Assembly (NCBI RefSeq): GCF_000445445.1
Contig: NZ_ASXP01000003.1
Span: 434,001-498,000, forward strand
Reading direction: 5' to 3'
DNA length: 64,000 nucleotides
Source: Sporomusa ovata DSM 2662
GTDB taxonomy: Bacteria > Bacillota > Negativicutes > Sporomusales > Sporomusaceae
The translations under genes and the position numbers were made by a program. The notes beneath the pieces were generated by a model, which saw nothing but the letters and a program-made list of their open reading frames with translations, made no database searches and had not been told where the DNA came from. Positions 43,530 through 52,262 of this stretch are shown here, piece after piece (positions within the stretch are counted from its first letter, which is position 1; every line of letters starts with the position of its first letter).

Positions 43530-44332
43530 TAAACTTCAACACCCATTTTCCCAAGCCATTTTTTATCCCGGCACTCGGGACAACGCTTAGGAGGAACAAA
43601 TCCTTTTAATTTGAAGAATTTCTGTTCTTCTTCACTCCAAACAAACTTTTTGCCACATTCCCAGCATTTTAATACTTCCGGTGTAAGAGTATCTACTTTT
43701 AATAATTCCGCTAATTCTCCGGCACCAATAGGTTCAGTTTGAATACGTTTACAGCTACTATCTCCCGGACTCTGTAAGTGGTTAATAACCCGGCAAATTG
43801 CTTGTCGCACCTTCTTGTATTCAATGCCAACCCAATGTTCTAACAGCGGAATATATCGCTCATCGCCAGTCTGTCTGATTTTCTCAAGAAAAAGCAATAT
43901 TAACCCGCGGTTTCGATCTTTAAGGTACTCCATGCTTTCAGGAATTATGCCTTGGGCTAACCATTCATCCCACTGCCGCAGCAATTCATTAGCATATTGC
44001 TCGCGTTCAAGTATCCATCCTTTTTCCGTAAATACAAGCATTGGCAGTTTACCGCTATATTGTATTTCCAGGAAATCATGAATAATCATCCAGTCGATTT
44101 TCGCCACAATTTCCTCTATCTTTAAAGCTCTAAAGAAACCATAGCATGGATTCTGTTCAAGTCCAAGCTGCAGTACTTTCTTATCTTTAGAGCCTTTTAA
44201 AATTTTAGCCAACATCGTACGTCCACCACACGCAATAATATCATCTGCGGCCCGCAAAATAGCGTTAATTTCTTCCGACAGTACCAGATTGTCCTCTCTT
44301 TTGTTAAAATGATCCACTTTAAAATTTTTCAC
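43529..44332 (-). CDS. Hypothetical protein with C-terminal zinc ribbon
   Basis: 267 residues. The N-terminal 200 are helical and unassigned (one region reads LLFLEKIRQTGDERYIPLLEHWVG, HEAT-like). The C-terminus has a zinc ribbon CWECGKKFVW...CPECRDKKW, the type annotated as probable zinc-ribbon (zf-trcl). It is translationally coupled to the following basic protein gene. There is no signal peptide or membrane segment. The function is unknown. Confidence 0.75.
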   Translation of the reverse strand: MKNFKVDHFNKREDNLVLSEEINAILRAADDIIACGGRTMLAKILKGSKDKKVLQLGLEQNPCYGFFRALKIEEIVAKIDWMIIHDFLEIQYSGKLPMLVFTEKGWILEREQYANELLRQWDEWLAQGIIPESMEYLKDRNRGLILLFLEKIRQTGDERYIPLLEHWVGIEYKKVRQAICRVINHLQSPGDSSCKRIQTEPIGAGELAELLKVDTLTPEVLKCWECGKKFVWSEEEQKFFKLKGFVPPKRCPECRDKKWLGKMGVEV

Positions 44333-44465
44333 TTTAACACCCCTTTACATGATACAGGCTCTTCGCCCGCTTATGTCATGCTGCCGTAGATAGTTCTCCA
44401 CTATGCAGCCAACTCCTCTAATCGTCCGGGTTTCACCGGAAAATTTGCATGAAATCTAAGCGTCA

Positions 44466-44496
44466 AAAATGCCGTCACCTAGTCAGTAACGGCATT
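44466..44496 (-). terminator. Intrinsic terminator after the AhbC/NirJ2-like gene
   Basis: Perfect 8-bp stem AATGCCGT/ACGGCATT with a 13-nt loop, followed on the minus strand by TTTGACG, starting 20 nt past the stop codon. Confidence 0.7.
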
Positions 44497-44515
44497 GGCT
44501 TTGCAATAACCAGTC

Positions 44516-45694
44516 TTATCTTATCCCAATTTCTTCGTCTGTAAGGTAACATGCGGGATCAGCTTCCCAGAAATCCCCGGTCGTTGCCTCAGCCCGCGTC
44601 CGGAAATTCCCATTACAGATAGCAAGGTACCGGCAAGCAGCGCACCGGCCTTTAAGCAATGGTTTTCGGTCTTTAAGTCCTCTAAGAATTGGATTAGTCA
44701 GATCAGTCCAAATTTCCCCAAATTTTCGTTCCCGCACATTACCAAAGGTATGGTGTTGGGTGAATTGATCGGGATGAACATATCCGCTTGGATCCACTTC
44801 AGCAAAAGCAATTCCGGAGCGGTTACCGCCGTTAAGTGAAATCAAGGCTTTTATTCTCTCAGCTAATGCAAGATTATTCTCTTCAAGTGCTTTCAGGTAA
44901 AGGTATACTCCATCACAATGGTTATCAACTGTTAGAATCTCTTTAGCCAAACCGCGTTCTTCAAAGTCGCGGGTCCGGTTAATAATAATATCCATAGCCT
45001 GGCGGGACTCAGCGGTAGTAATATCTTCATCCATCATTAGGTTGCCGCGCCCGGAGTACACTAAGTGATAAAAGCAAACACGATCAATTTTTTCCGTTTC
45101 AATAAAATCAAAGATATTATCCAATTCCTGCAGGTTGTGACGGTTTATGGTAAATCTCAGCCCTACACGCTGGCCGGCAGCAACACAGTTTTGAATTCCC
45201 TGCATTGCGGCTTGGAAAGCGCCTTCTTTACCGCGAAACTTATCGTTTACTTCACGCAAACCGTCCAAAGAAATACCGACATATCCTACACCGATCTCTT
45301 TAATTTTCCGGGCAACTTCCGGCGTAATCAAAGTACCATTCGTTGACAGTGTCGGGCGAATTCCCCTGGCAGCAGCATAGGCCGCCAGTTCAAAAAAATC
45401 CGGCCGGATAAGCGGTTCCCCACCGGAAAACAATAACACCGGAACCCGGAATTCCGCTAAGTCATCAATAAACTGCTTGGCCTCATTGGTGGTTAATTCA
45501 CCCTGGTATTTTTTCGCATCCGAATCCATATAGCAGTGGCGGCATTTAAGATTGCAGGTTCTCGTAGAATTCCAGACAACAACCGGTCCTGCATCGCAGG
45601 TAACCCCATGGCGTGCTCCCTTGGAATTTTGGTTGTAGCGCAACGAATCGCCAAAGTATTCTGTTGAAAATAGAAGTTTTGTAACACTTATCAT
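44516..45694 (-). CDS. Radical SAM/SPASM protein, AhbC/NirJ2-like
   Basis: 392 residues. It opens MISVTKLLFSTEYFGDSLRY, has the radical SAM motif CNLKCRHC at about residues 48-55, then LLFSGGEPL. The C-terminal SPASM-like cluster (CAACRYLAICNGNF) and PACYLTDEEIGI match AhbC (12,18-didecarboxysiroheme deacetylase) and the NirJ2 relatives. AhbC removes acetate side chains in siroheme-dependent heme synthesis. The other ahb/nir genes are not nearby, so the assignment is to the subfamily, not to a demonstrated heme pathway. Confidence 0.85.
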   Translation of the reverse strand: MISVTKLLFSTEYFGDSLRYNQNSKGARHGVTCDAGPVVVWNSTRTCNLKCRHCYMDSDAKKYQGELTTNEAKQFIDDLAEFRVPVLLFSGGEPLIRPDFFELAAYAAARGIRPTLSTNGTLITPEVARKIKEIGVGYVGISLDGLREVNDKFRGKEGAFQAAMQGIQNCVAAGQRVGLRFTINRHNLQELDNIFDFIETEKIDRVCFYHLVYSGRGNLMMDEDITTAESRQAMDIIINRTRDFEERGLAKEILTVDNHCDGVYLYLKALEENNLALAERIKALISLNGGNRSGIAFAEVDPSGYVHPDQFTQHHTFGNVRERKFGEIWTDLTNPILRGLKDRKPLLKGRCAACRYLAICNGNFRTRAEATTGDFWEADPACYLTDEEIGIR

Positions 45695-45830
45695 TATTTT
45701 ATCCCACCTATAATACTATTTGTCAGACTAATTTTACCTTTGAAAATGGTTACTATTATAACGCCTGCTACCATCATACCATAAACTATTCCTTAACACG
45801 AATCGCCCCACTATTCTATATACTTTTTCT

Positions 45831-46742
45831 TTACCGCCACCACGCCTGACGGTTATGACTATATTGAAATTCAAATTGCATAATAGCTGCAGCAATATCT
45901 TTGGTATTACTCATTTGCTGCCACATACGTTCAAGCAGTAGTAATGTTTTCTCCAAACCATAAAGATAAAAGGGTTTTCTAAAGATAAAGCTCACAAAAA
46001 AATTTTCCAGTAAGAACTCTCCCATCCCGGCTGCCAACGGCAGCCTGTCAGCAGCCAGCTTTTCCAGCCAGTCATAATTGCGATTATATAAGGCTGTTAG
46101 CTCTCTGGCAAGAGTTTCGTTCTGTGGTAATTCATTTATTGCTTTAACTGTATTAGTCAGCAATTCCAGACGCTCAGTAAGCTGCAGGTTCCGGCATTGC
46201 AGAATATCGATAAAATGAGTTTCCAGTTCGAAGTAGTAATGCAGTGGTTCCCAGGCTGGCTGCTGCTGGGGATAAATTTCGACAGCGTAGTTATTCTCCG
46301 GGAACGCAATTGGCGGCTGGTCGCCTCTCTTAATAACCAGCGGAGCTTCCCGGTCAGCCAGCTTCAATACAGCCGGACAACTGAAGCTGAGCGTCAGTTC
46401 AATTCCCCGTGACGTACTCATCGGGTATCGCGGATAAATCTGACAAATGGCATCAAGCTGGCTGTGACCGGCTTCTTTATGCAACCGGCAGCAATTGCAC
46501 TCATCCAAAAACCAACAGCCACCCCCGGCCTGTTTGGCAATATAGGCATATTCACCATACCCTGCAGCCTCATTCAGCCTGATAAACGCCTGGTCAAATT
46601 CAGCCTTGCGACCGGTGCTGCTAAACAATGCTGCATTGCGTCGATAGCTGGTTTCATCCAAGGTTACCTGCCAGGAATTACGGCAACAGGTGCCGCACAT
46701 TTCACAGGCAAACCGTTCACATAGATCTACATAAATATACAT
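45831..46742 (-). CDS. FliB-like (flagellin lysine N-methylase family) protein
   Basis: A 303-residue protein with the N-terminal Cys cluster CERFACEMCGTCCRNSWQVTLDE, then GGGCWFLDECNCCRLHKEAG and CQIYPRYPM, as in FliB and YkgJ-type metal-binding cysteine proteins. Enterobacterial FliB methylates flagellin lysines, but the family is broader and no flagellin gene is near. The cysteine pattern suggests a bound Fe-S or zinc centre. It appears monocistronic, divergent from the germination operon. Confidence 0.75.
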   Translation of the reverse strand: MYIYVDLCERFACEMCGTCCRNSWQVTLDETSYRRNAALFSSTGRKAEFDQAFIRLNEAAGYGEYAYIAKQAGGGCWFLDECNCCRLHKEAGHSQLDAICQIYPRYPMSTSRGIELTLSFSCPAVLKLADREAPLVIKRGDQPPIAFPENNYAVEIYPQQQPAWEPLHYYFELETHFIDILQCRNLQLTERLELLTNTVKAINELPQNETLARELTALYNRNYDWLEKLAADRLPLAAGMGEFLLENFFVSFIFRKPFYLYGLEKTLLLLERMWQQMSNTKDIAAAIMQFEFQYSHNRQAWWR

Positions 46743-46899
46743 AGAAACACCTTCTTACTTAATTTACTTATACTCTGTTTGCCGGCTGATTTTGTATACC
46801 TTATCAAGTGTTTCCTACTACATAAACCAGTAACCCTGAGTAAAAGCCCCATATAGTGTAATACTAACATATGCAGGTAGTTTTAGGTGGTGTATGGTA

Positions 46900-48528
46900 A
46901 TGAAAGAACCAAACTGTCCCATAAATACGCTATCGCAGGTGATGCCTGAAGCTTCACATGCCACAATCAAGAATAAGCTTGATACTCTTAGACAACTAAT
47001 TATAGAATGCGAAAAAGCCGCAGACGAACTATCCCAGATTATTGCCCAACTTAGACACGTAGAAGGTGTAACTGTCTTTTCATCCGTAGCGGCCAATAAA
47101 ACTTTTTTGGAGAAGACGTTCAAAAAAAGTGGCGATGTTATATTTTTTAAATTTGTTACTTTTTCAGGCGTAAAAGTCTTGATCGTATATATTGAAGGAT
47201 TAATAAGCAAAGAAATATTAGGACGAGACATAATAAATGCATTTATTATGAAATCGAAAGAACTACCAGCAAACACGTTGCTTGATTCGAAAATAATAAC
47301 AACCTTAGTTACGGCAGCAGGCGTAATAGAAACTCAAACAATGGCTGCGGTTATTGATGATCTATTAAATGGTAACACTGTTCTGTTTGTTGATGGAGTA
47401 GCTACAGCCTTTCTCATTGAGTCCAAGGGATGGGAAAAAAGAACGGTAGCTGAGCCTGATACCGAGTCAGTTATTCGGGGGCCCCGTGAAGGTTTTATTG
47501 AAAATATCAGAACAAATACCAGCTTATTGCGGCGAAAGATAAAAAACCCCAACTTAGTATTTGAAAATATCAGCCTTGGCAAGCAGACAAACACCAATAT
47601 TGCTATCGCTTATATTGCTGGCATTGTAAACCAGGCAGTACTGGGGGAAGTGAGAAGACGGCTAAATAAGATTGATGCCGATTCGATACTGGAAACAGGT
47701 TACATTGAACAGTTTATCGAAGATAGTCCGTTCTCGCCCCTGGCGACGATTGCCAATACCCAAAAGCCTGATATTCTGGCGGCCAAACTACTCGAAGGCC
47801 GGGTAGCCATATTTTGTGATGGGACGCCGCATGTACTCACTGTTCCCCACTTGCTTGTCGAGACATTGCAAACCAGTGAGGATTATTATGTGCGGCCATT
47901 CATAGCATCAATGTGGAGAATAATCCGGCTTACAGCGCTTTTCTTTAGTATCTTTGTACCTGGATTATATGTCGCGCTTCAGACTTATCATCAGGAAATG
48001 ATTCCAACAATCCTACTATTGCGCATGGCTGGCTCAATCTCGGATATACCCTTTCCGGCTGGAGCGGAAATGCTTATCATGGTTGTCTTTTATGAGTTGC
48101 TTCGTGAATCAGGCGTCAGACTTCCCCGGGCAGTAGGATCGGCAATCAGTATCATCGGCGCGCTGATTGTTGGCGAAAGCGCGGTAAATGCCGGTCTTGT
48201 AAGTGCTCCCGTGGTTATTGTTACTGCCGTTACCGGAGTTGCCGGGTTTATCGTGCCTGCTTTATCGGAAGCTATCATGTTTTATCGATTTCTTTTCTTA
48301 ATTGCAGGCAGCGTAATGGGCCTGTATGGCGTCGTGTGCGGCTTATTCCTCATTGTGTTGCACGCAGTTTCGCTGCGCTCCTTTGGTGTTCCCTATACCT
48401 CCTCGTTAGCACCTTCTGATCAAGGCGTATTTATGGATTTTTATCTTAGATTTCCGCTATGGGCGATGAAAAAAAGGCCGGCAGCTATTGCCAAGGACAA
48501 CCAACAACGGCGGGGGGACAACAAATGA
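46900..48528 (+). CDS. gerAA: Spore germination receptor subunit A (GerA family)
   Basis: 542 residues from ATG 46900, chosen because AGGTGG is 9 nt upstream (the in-frame ATG at 46894 is only 3 nt away). The N-terminal soluble domain has VKVLIVYIEGLISKEIL and the conserved GPREGFIENIRTNTSLLRRKI, and is followed by about five transmembrane segments with FPAGAEMLIMVVFYELLRESGVRLPRAVGSAISIIGALIVGE. It forms the inner-membrane spore nutrient receptor with the B and C subunits. The next gene overlaps by 4 bp. This is direct evidence for an endospore former. Confidence 0.95.
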   Translation: MKEPNCPINTLSQVMPEASHATIKNKLDTLRQLIIECEKAADELSQIIAQLRHVEGVTVFSSVAANKTFLEKTFKKSGDVIFFKFVTFSGVKVLIVYIEGLISKEILGRDIINAFIMKSKELPANTLLDSKIITTLVTAAGVIETQTMAAVIDDLLNGNTVLFVDGVATAFLIESKGWEKRTVAEPDTESVIRGPREGFIENIRTNTSLLRRKIKNPNLVFENISLGKQTNTNIAIAYIAGIVNQAVLGEVRRRLNKIDADSILETGYIEQFIEDSPFSPLATIANTQKPDILAAKLLEGRVAIFCDGTPHVLTVPHLLVETLQTSEDYYVRPFIASMWRIIRLTALFFSIFVPGLYVALQTYHQEMIPTILLLRMAGSISDIPFPAGAEMLIMVVFYELLRESGVRLPRAVGSAISIIGALIVGESAVNAGLVSAPVVIVTAVTGVAGFIVPALSEAIMFYRFLFLIAGSVMGLYGVVCGLFLIVLHAVSLRSFGVPYTSSLAPSDQGVFMDFYLRFPLWAMKKRPAAIAKDNQQRRGDNK

Positions 48529-49697
48529 GCCTACGCAAAAGAATGCTAGCAAGCATCGTAATACTAGTATTAGCTTTATCGCTTACTGGGTGCTGGAACC
48601 GTCGCGAGTTAAATACGCTTGGAATTGTCGGCCTGGTAGGCGTAGACGCTGATAATGACGGCATCAAAACTACGTTTGAGATCATTAATCCCAAAAAAAC
48701 CACTCAAAGTGGCGGCGAACAAGCTGAACCCGTCAAGTACGTACAAGCTACCGGCAGAACTGTTGCCGAAACATTCCGCAAGGCACCGTTGCGGTTTGAC
48801 CGCAAGCTATTCGTGGCGCACGCCAAAGGATTTTTGTTCAGTGAAGAGCTTGCCAGAAACGGGTTGGCAGAAAATCTTGATATGATTTTACGCGACCATG
48901 AGGCGAGAATATCAATGCATTTAGTAATTGTAAAAGATGTTTCTGCTGCCGATGGTATGACTATTGCCAGTGGAATCAACATCATTCCTTCAAGCTATCT
49001 CGAAGACATACTTAGGCAATATAAAGTCCATGCGAAAAGCGTGGATTCCAAAGTTATCAATTTTTTAAAGACCTATAGCGGCAATGGTATAAACCCTGTT
49101 GTTACGGTACTGCAGAAAGTAAAGAAGGCCAGAATAGGAACAGGGAAAAGTGAAGAATACGAATTGAGCCCTGAAGGAGCAGCCGTATTTAAAAAGGACC
49201 GATTGGTCGGATTTTTGAACGGTGAGGAAACAAGAGGCTACAACTGGGTAATCGGCGAAGTACATAGTGGTATCGTTGTATCCCCTACCCCTAATAGTAA
49301 CGGGACCAGCTCTGTAGAAATAGTAAAAGCCGTAAGTAAAAATGAGGTCGAGGTTAGCGGTAATGATATAAAAATCAAAGTAAAAATCTCTATGACCGGT
49401 ATGCTGGATGAAGAAACCGCTAACGTAGAAATAACAGATCAAGCGGTAATAGCAATGCTGGAACAGGCAACTTCACAGAGCATTAAACAGGAAGTGGAGC
49501 ATACCTTACTAAAAGTGCAGACCGAATATAAGTCTGACATTTTTGGCTTTGGACAGCTTGTCCACCGCAAATATCCTCAGGAATGGAAGAATATGCAGGA
49601 TAGCTGGGATGACTTGTTCTCACAAGCAACCATTGAAGTGGAAACCCAAACAAAGATAACCAAAACAGGCAAATCAGCAGATCCTGTGCAGGAGTGA
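48525..49697 (+). CDS. gerAC: Spore germination receptor subunit C (GerC lipoprotein)
   Basis: A 390-residue lipoprotein with signal peptide and lipobox (LSLTGCWNRRELNTLGIV; Cys about 20, followed by the WNRRE motif typical of GerC). Also present are KPLRFDR-like KAPLRFDRKLFVAHAKGFLFSEELA and a C-terminal FGQLVHRKYPQEWKNMQDSWDDLF. The ATG overlaps the gerAA stop as ATGA. The TGA stop is supplied by the first bases of a repeat element (49694), so the native C-terminus may have been altered. Confidence 0.93.
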   Translation: MSLRKRMLASIVILVLALSLTGCWNRRELNTLGIVGLVGVDADNDGIKTTFEIINPKKTTQSGGEQAEPVKYVQATGRTVAETFRKAPLRFDRKLFVAHAKGFLFSEELARNGLAENLDMILRDHEARISMHLVIVKDVSAADGMTIASGINIIPSSYLEDILRQYKVHAKSVDSKVINFLKTYSGNGINPVVTVLQKVKKARIGTGKSEEYELSPEGAAVFKKDRLVGFLNGEETRGYNWVIGEVHSGIVVSPTPNSNGTSSVEIVKAVSKNEVEVSGNDIKIKVKISMTGMLDEETANVEITDQAVIAMLEQATSQSIKQEVEHTLLKVQTEYKSDIFGFGQLVHRKYPQEWKNMQDSWDDLFSQATIEVETQTKITKTGKSADPVQE

Positions 49698-49796
49698 ACC
49701 CATTTCAGCCTAGCTGAAACATGGGGGATTCAGTTGGAGAGTCTACTCCACCTGAATTAACGCCGCCTATAGAGGCAGGAGTCTTGACTCGTATCC
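49694..49796 (+). repeat. Multi-hairpin repeat element, copy A
   Basis: Three successive hairpins: TTTCAGCCTAGCTGAAA, then TTCAGTTGGAG pairing with CTCCACCTGAA, then GCCGCCT pairing with AGAGGCAGG. It ends GAGTCTTGACTCGTATCC. It overlaps the gerAC stop codon and separates gerAC from gerAB. It matches copy B at 59925-60025 closely, in reverse orientation. Confidence 0.85.
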
Positions 49797-49820
49797 AGAT
49801 AAAAAGGGGTCAACAATAAA

Positions 49821-50924
49821 TTGACAGCAAATTTAGAAAAAATATCGCCACTACAAGTCATTCTTTTATTGAGTTTTTGCCGCATAGCTATTGTACTATT
49901 GTGGTTTAATTTCGCCAACCAGGATGTATGGATTACAGAAATTCTTGCCCTGTTTTACCTTGCAATACTATCTGCTCCGTTATTATTTTTACGTAAGCAG
50001 TTTGCTAATCTGACGCTAATAGAGTATTTACCGATAATAACCGGTAAACTGGTCGGTAAACTACTGGGATCGTTATATATTGTTTTTTTTCTGTTTTTGG
50101 CTACCCTTGATTTAGCGTTGTTTGATAACATTCTTAAGCCAATAAATTATCCCGAAACTCCGGATGCTGTCATCGTATTACTGGCGTTACTCTCTTGTGC
50201 TTATGGTGTATATCTGGGCCTGGAATCCATTTGCCGGGCAGCAGAGTTTTTTACCCCGCAAATTTTTGCCATCATTTTCTTCTATGCAGTGCTGCAAATC
50301 CCTGATATGGATTTCAAAGTATTTCTGCCAATATTGGCTGATTCCACTTTCCCGGAGATTAACTTTCAGGCCTTTATTACAGCTGCCAGAGTAAACGAAC
50401 TTGTAGTTCTTGCGATACTGGCTCCAGCCATTACTAAAAAAGGAAATACCACTATGATTCTTTTCTGGGCGATGATCATTATTATCGTATTTTCCCTTAT
50501 AATCATCGTTCCAACGCTGGCAGGCCTAGGACTAGATCTTTCAAAAAAAACCTTTGACCCCTATTATCTCTTTATAAAACAAATCAACATCTATGATTTC
50601 ATCACCCGCATTGAATTTCTCATTGTTGCCGCCTGGAATATTAGTATGTTCGTGAAAATTTCACTAATGATATATTTGGCAATCCTATGTTCGGTGCAAA
50701 TTTTTGGACTTACCAATCGCAAGGTTCTCATTATTCCCATGGGTATAGTGATATTCATAACTGCTTTAAAAACAGAGATTCTTAGTTCGGTTGTAGTATT
50801 CAATATTATTGAATACTATGTACCTTATATCAACTTAATTTTTATGTTTGGCATTCCGGTAATTGCGCTGGCTATTTTTTTTCTGAAAAAAGCTATGAAG
50901 GTGAAAATTGACTGTAGCCGTTAA
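49821..50924 (+). CDS. gerAB: Spore germination receptor subunit B (GerB/endospore permease)
   Basis: 367 residues, ten hydrophobic helices, APC-superfamily fold typical of GerB: SPLQVILLLSFCRIAIVLL, LYLAILSAPLLFLRK, and PDMDFKVFLPILADSTF in the loop. It is the presumed germinant-binding subunit. The start is TTG (49821), 11 nt after AAAGGGG. The 123-bp gap to gerAC is almost entirely the repeat element, so the element probably arrived after the operon formed. No terminator-type T-tract is evident inside it. Confidence 0.92.
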   Translation: MTANLEKISPLQVILLLSFCRIAIVLLWFNFANQDVWITEILALFYLAILSAPLLFLRKQFANLTLIEYLPIITGKLVGKLLGSLYIVFFLFLATLDLALFDNILKPINYPETPDAVIVLLALLSCAYGVYLGLESICRAAEFFTPQIFAIIFFYAVLQIPDMDFKVFLPILADSTFPEINFQAFITAARVNELVVLAILAPAITKKGNTTMILFWAMIIIIVFSLIIIVPTLAGLGLDLSKKTFDPYYLFIKQINIYDFITRIEFLIVAAWNISMFVKISLMIYLAILCSVQIFGLTNRKVLIIPMGIVIFITALKTEILSSVVVFNIIEYYVPYINLIFMFGIPVIALAIFFLKKAMKVKIDCSR

Positions 50925-51257
50925 GCTGTGATAAAAAACTTATTAGAGGATAATAAAAATTCTGCAAATTATACATTCGTGCCTTATGAGAAAACTCCTT
51001 CTGTAATAGTTAAGCATAAGACATTTCCTCAATGGGGTTAACTTACCAAAACTGTCCCCTCAGTCTTATTATATTGCAACGGCTGTGTCACCTCCATTAA
51101 CAATAGAGCTTTCTTGGCAATAAAATAAATTTGCATATGGCATTTTTGTCTACAGATGTTACAAATATAGATAAGTAAATAAAGGATTTTCCCAAGGTTT
51201 TGCCGAATGATCTAAAAAAATGAAAACTACTAGTAAACGTAATTAGCGAACGAAACG
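50925..51257. other. 333-bp intergenic region
   Basis: An AT-rich stretch between gerAB and the DUF2294 gene. It has no convincing frame or RNA, and no clear terminator hairpin was found after gerAB. Confidence 0.4.
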
Positions 51258-52046
51258 GTGGAAACCTTTGTGAATACTTATTTGCGAGAAGAAGATGAGA
51301 TTAAAATCTCGCAGAAGCGAGTAGACGAGTTTTGTAAAAAATATCACTTCCCCCCAATGAAGGTACGATCTATTTTGATGCAAGCAAATATCAGGATTTT
51401 TCATGCTATTGTAATACCCTATGAGGAAATTGAATTTTTTCTGGACCCCCTTGTCTTACAATGTAGAGAAGCACAGACAATTATTAGGAATATTATACGA
51501 AACCACCTTAATATTGTGTATGAGCAACAATATCGGCAAAGTATTCGTCATTTAGATTATATATTTGTCTATCTAGATGGTGAATATCGGCTGTTTATTA
51601 TTACTATTTTTGAAAAACCGGTTATCTGCAGGGTTGTTGCTGATATTCAAAACTTGGAAACTCAACATGCAGGCATGCTAGCAAAAAAACTCCGGTACCT
51701 TACAGGCAGGGGACCCCAAAATACAAAAGCAATTTGCATGAACTCAAGTTTAATCGTATATATAATAAATGGCTTGGTATCTAAGGGGGATAAACTATTT
51801 GCTGCAAAGAGTCTGGATAACGGTAAATGTATTGAAAGAATTGCCAATCATAATCTGAAAGAGGCTTTTGACTCAATGTATACTGGTACAGCTATTAATA
51901 ACGTAAATATCATTGACATAGACAATGATATTAGTATTTCGCTTGTTTTCGAAGCAGGGGAGTTTGCATTATCCAACAATGAGCTAGCAGCTTCTGAATT
52001 TTGTCATAAGCAATTAGAGTTAATTAGCATGTTTACAGCACGCTAA
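51258..52046 (+). CDS. DUF2294-like domain protein
   Basis: 262 residues. The C-terminal about 110 residues (YLTGRGPQNTKAICMNSSLI, then IINGLVSKGDKLFA and a final INNVNIIDIDNDISISLVF) resemble DUF2294, a family usually found as a ~120-residue protein. The N-terminal half looks like a degenerate second copy of the same fold (EAQTIIRNIIRNHLNIVYEQ...). GTG 51270 with GGTGG upstream is an alternative start. The family has no established function. A clear terminator follows. Confidence 0.7.
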   Translation: METFVNTYLREEDEIKISQKRVDEFCKKYHFPPMKVRSILMQANIRIFHAIVIPYEEIEFFLDPLVLQCREAQTIIRNIIRNHLNIVYEQQYRQSIRHLDYIFVYLDGEYRLFIITIFEKPVICRVVADIQNLETQHAGMLAKKLRYLTGRGPQNTKAICMNSSLIVYIINGLVSKGDKLFAAKSLDNGKCIERIANHNLKEAFDSMYTGTAINNVNIIDIDNDISISLVFEAGEFALSNNELAASEFCHKQLELISMFTAR

Positions 52047-52123
52047 CACTCATTTTTTCATAGCGAATAATTTTAAATAATTTTGTATTGATCCAATATT
52101 CTGAACTAACAAGTCAGAAAAAG

Positions 52124-52160
52124 GTCGACAGCCAAGGATGGCTAGTCGACTGTTTTTTTT
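52124..52160 (+). terminator. Intrinsic terminator after the DUF2294-like gene
   Basis: Stem GTCGACAGCCA/TGGCTAGTCGAC (one bulge) followed by TGTTTTTTTT. Confidence 0.85.
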
Positions 52161-52262
52161 TGGAGAAAGGGGCTGTCGTGATGAAAGATACTTGCTAATA
52201 TGCTCTTCCAAGGAATATGAAATGCAGAAGAAAAACAGATTTTCACTCAAGGAGGAATAGTG

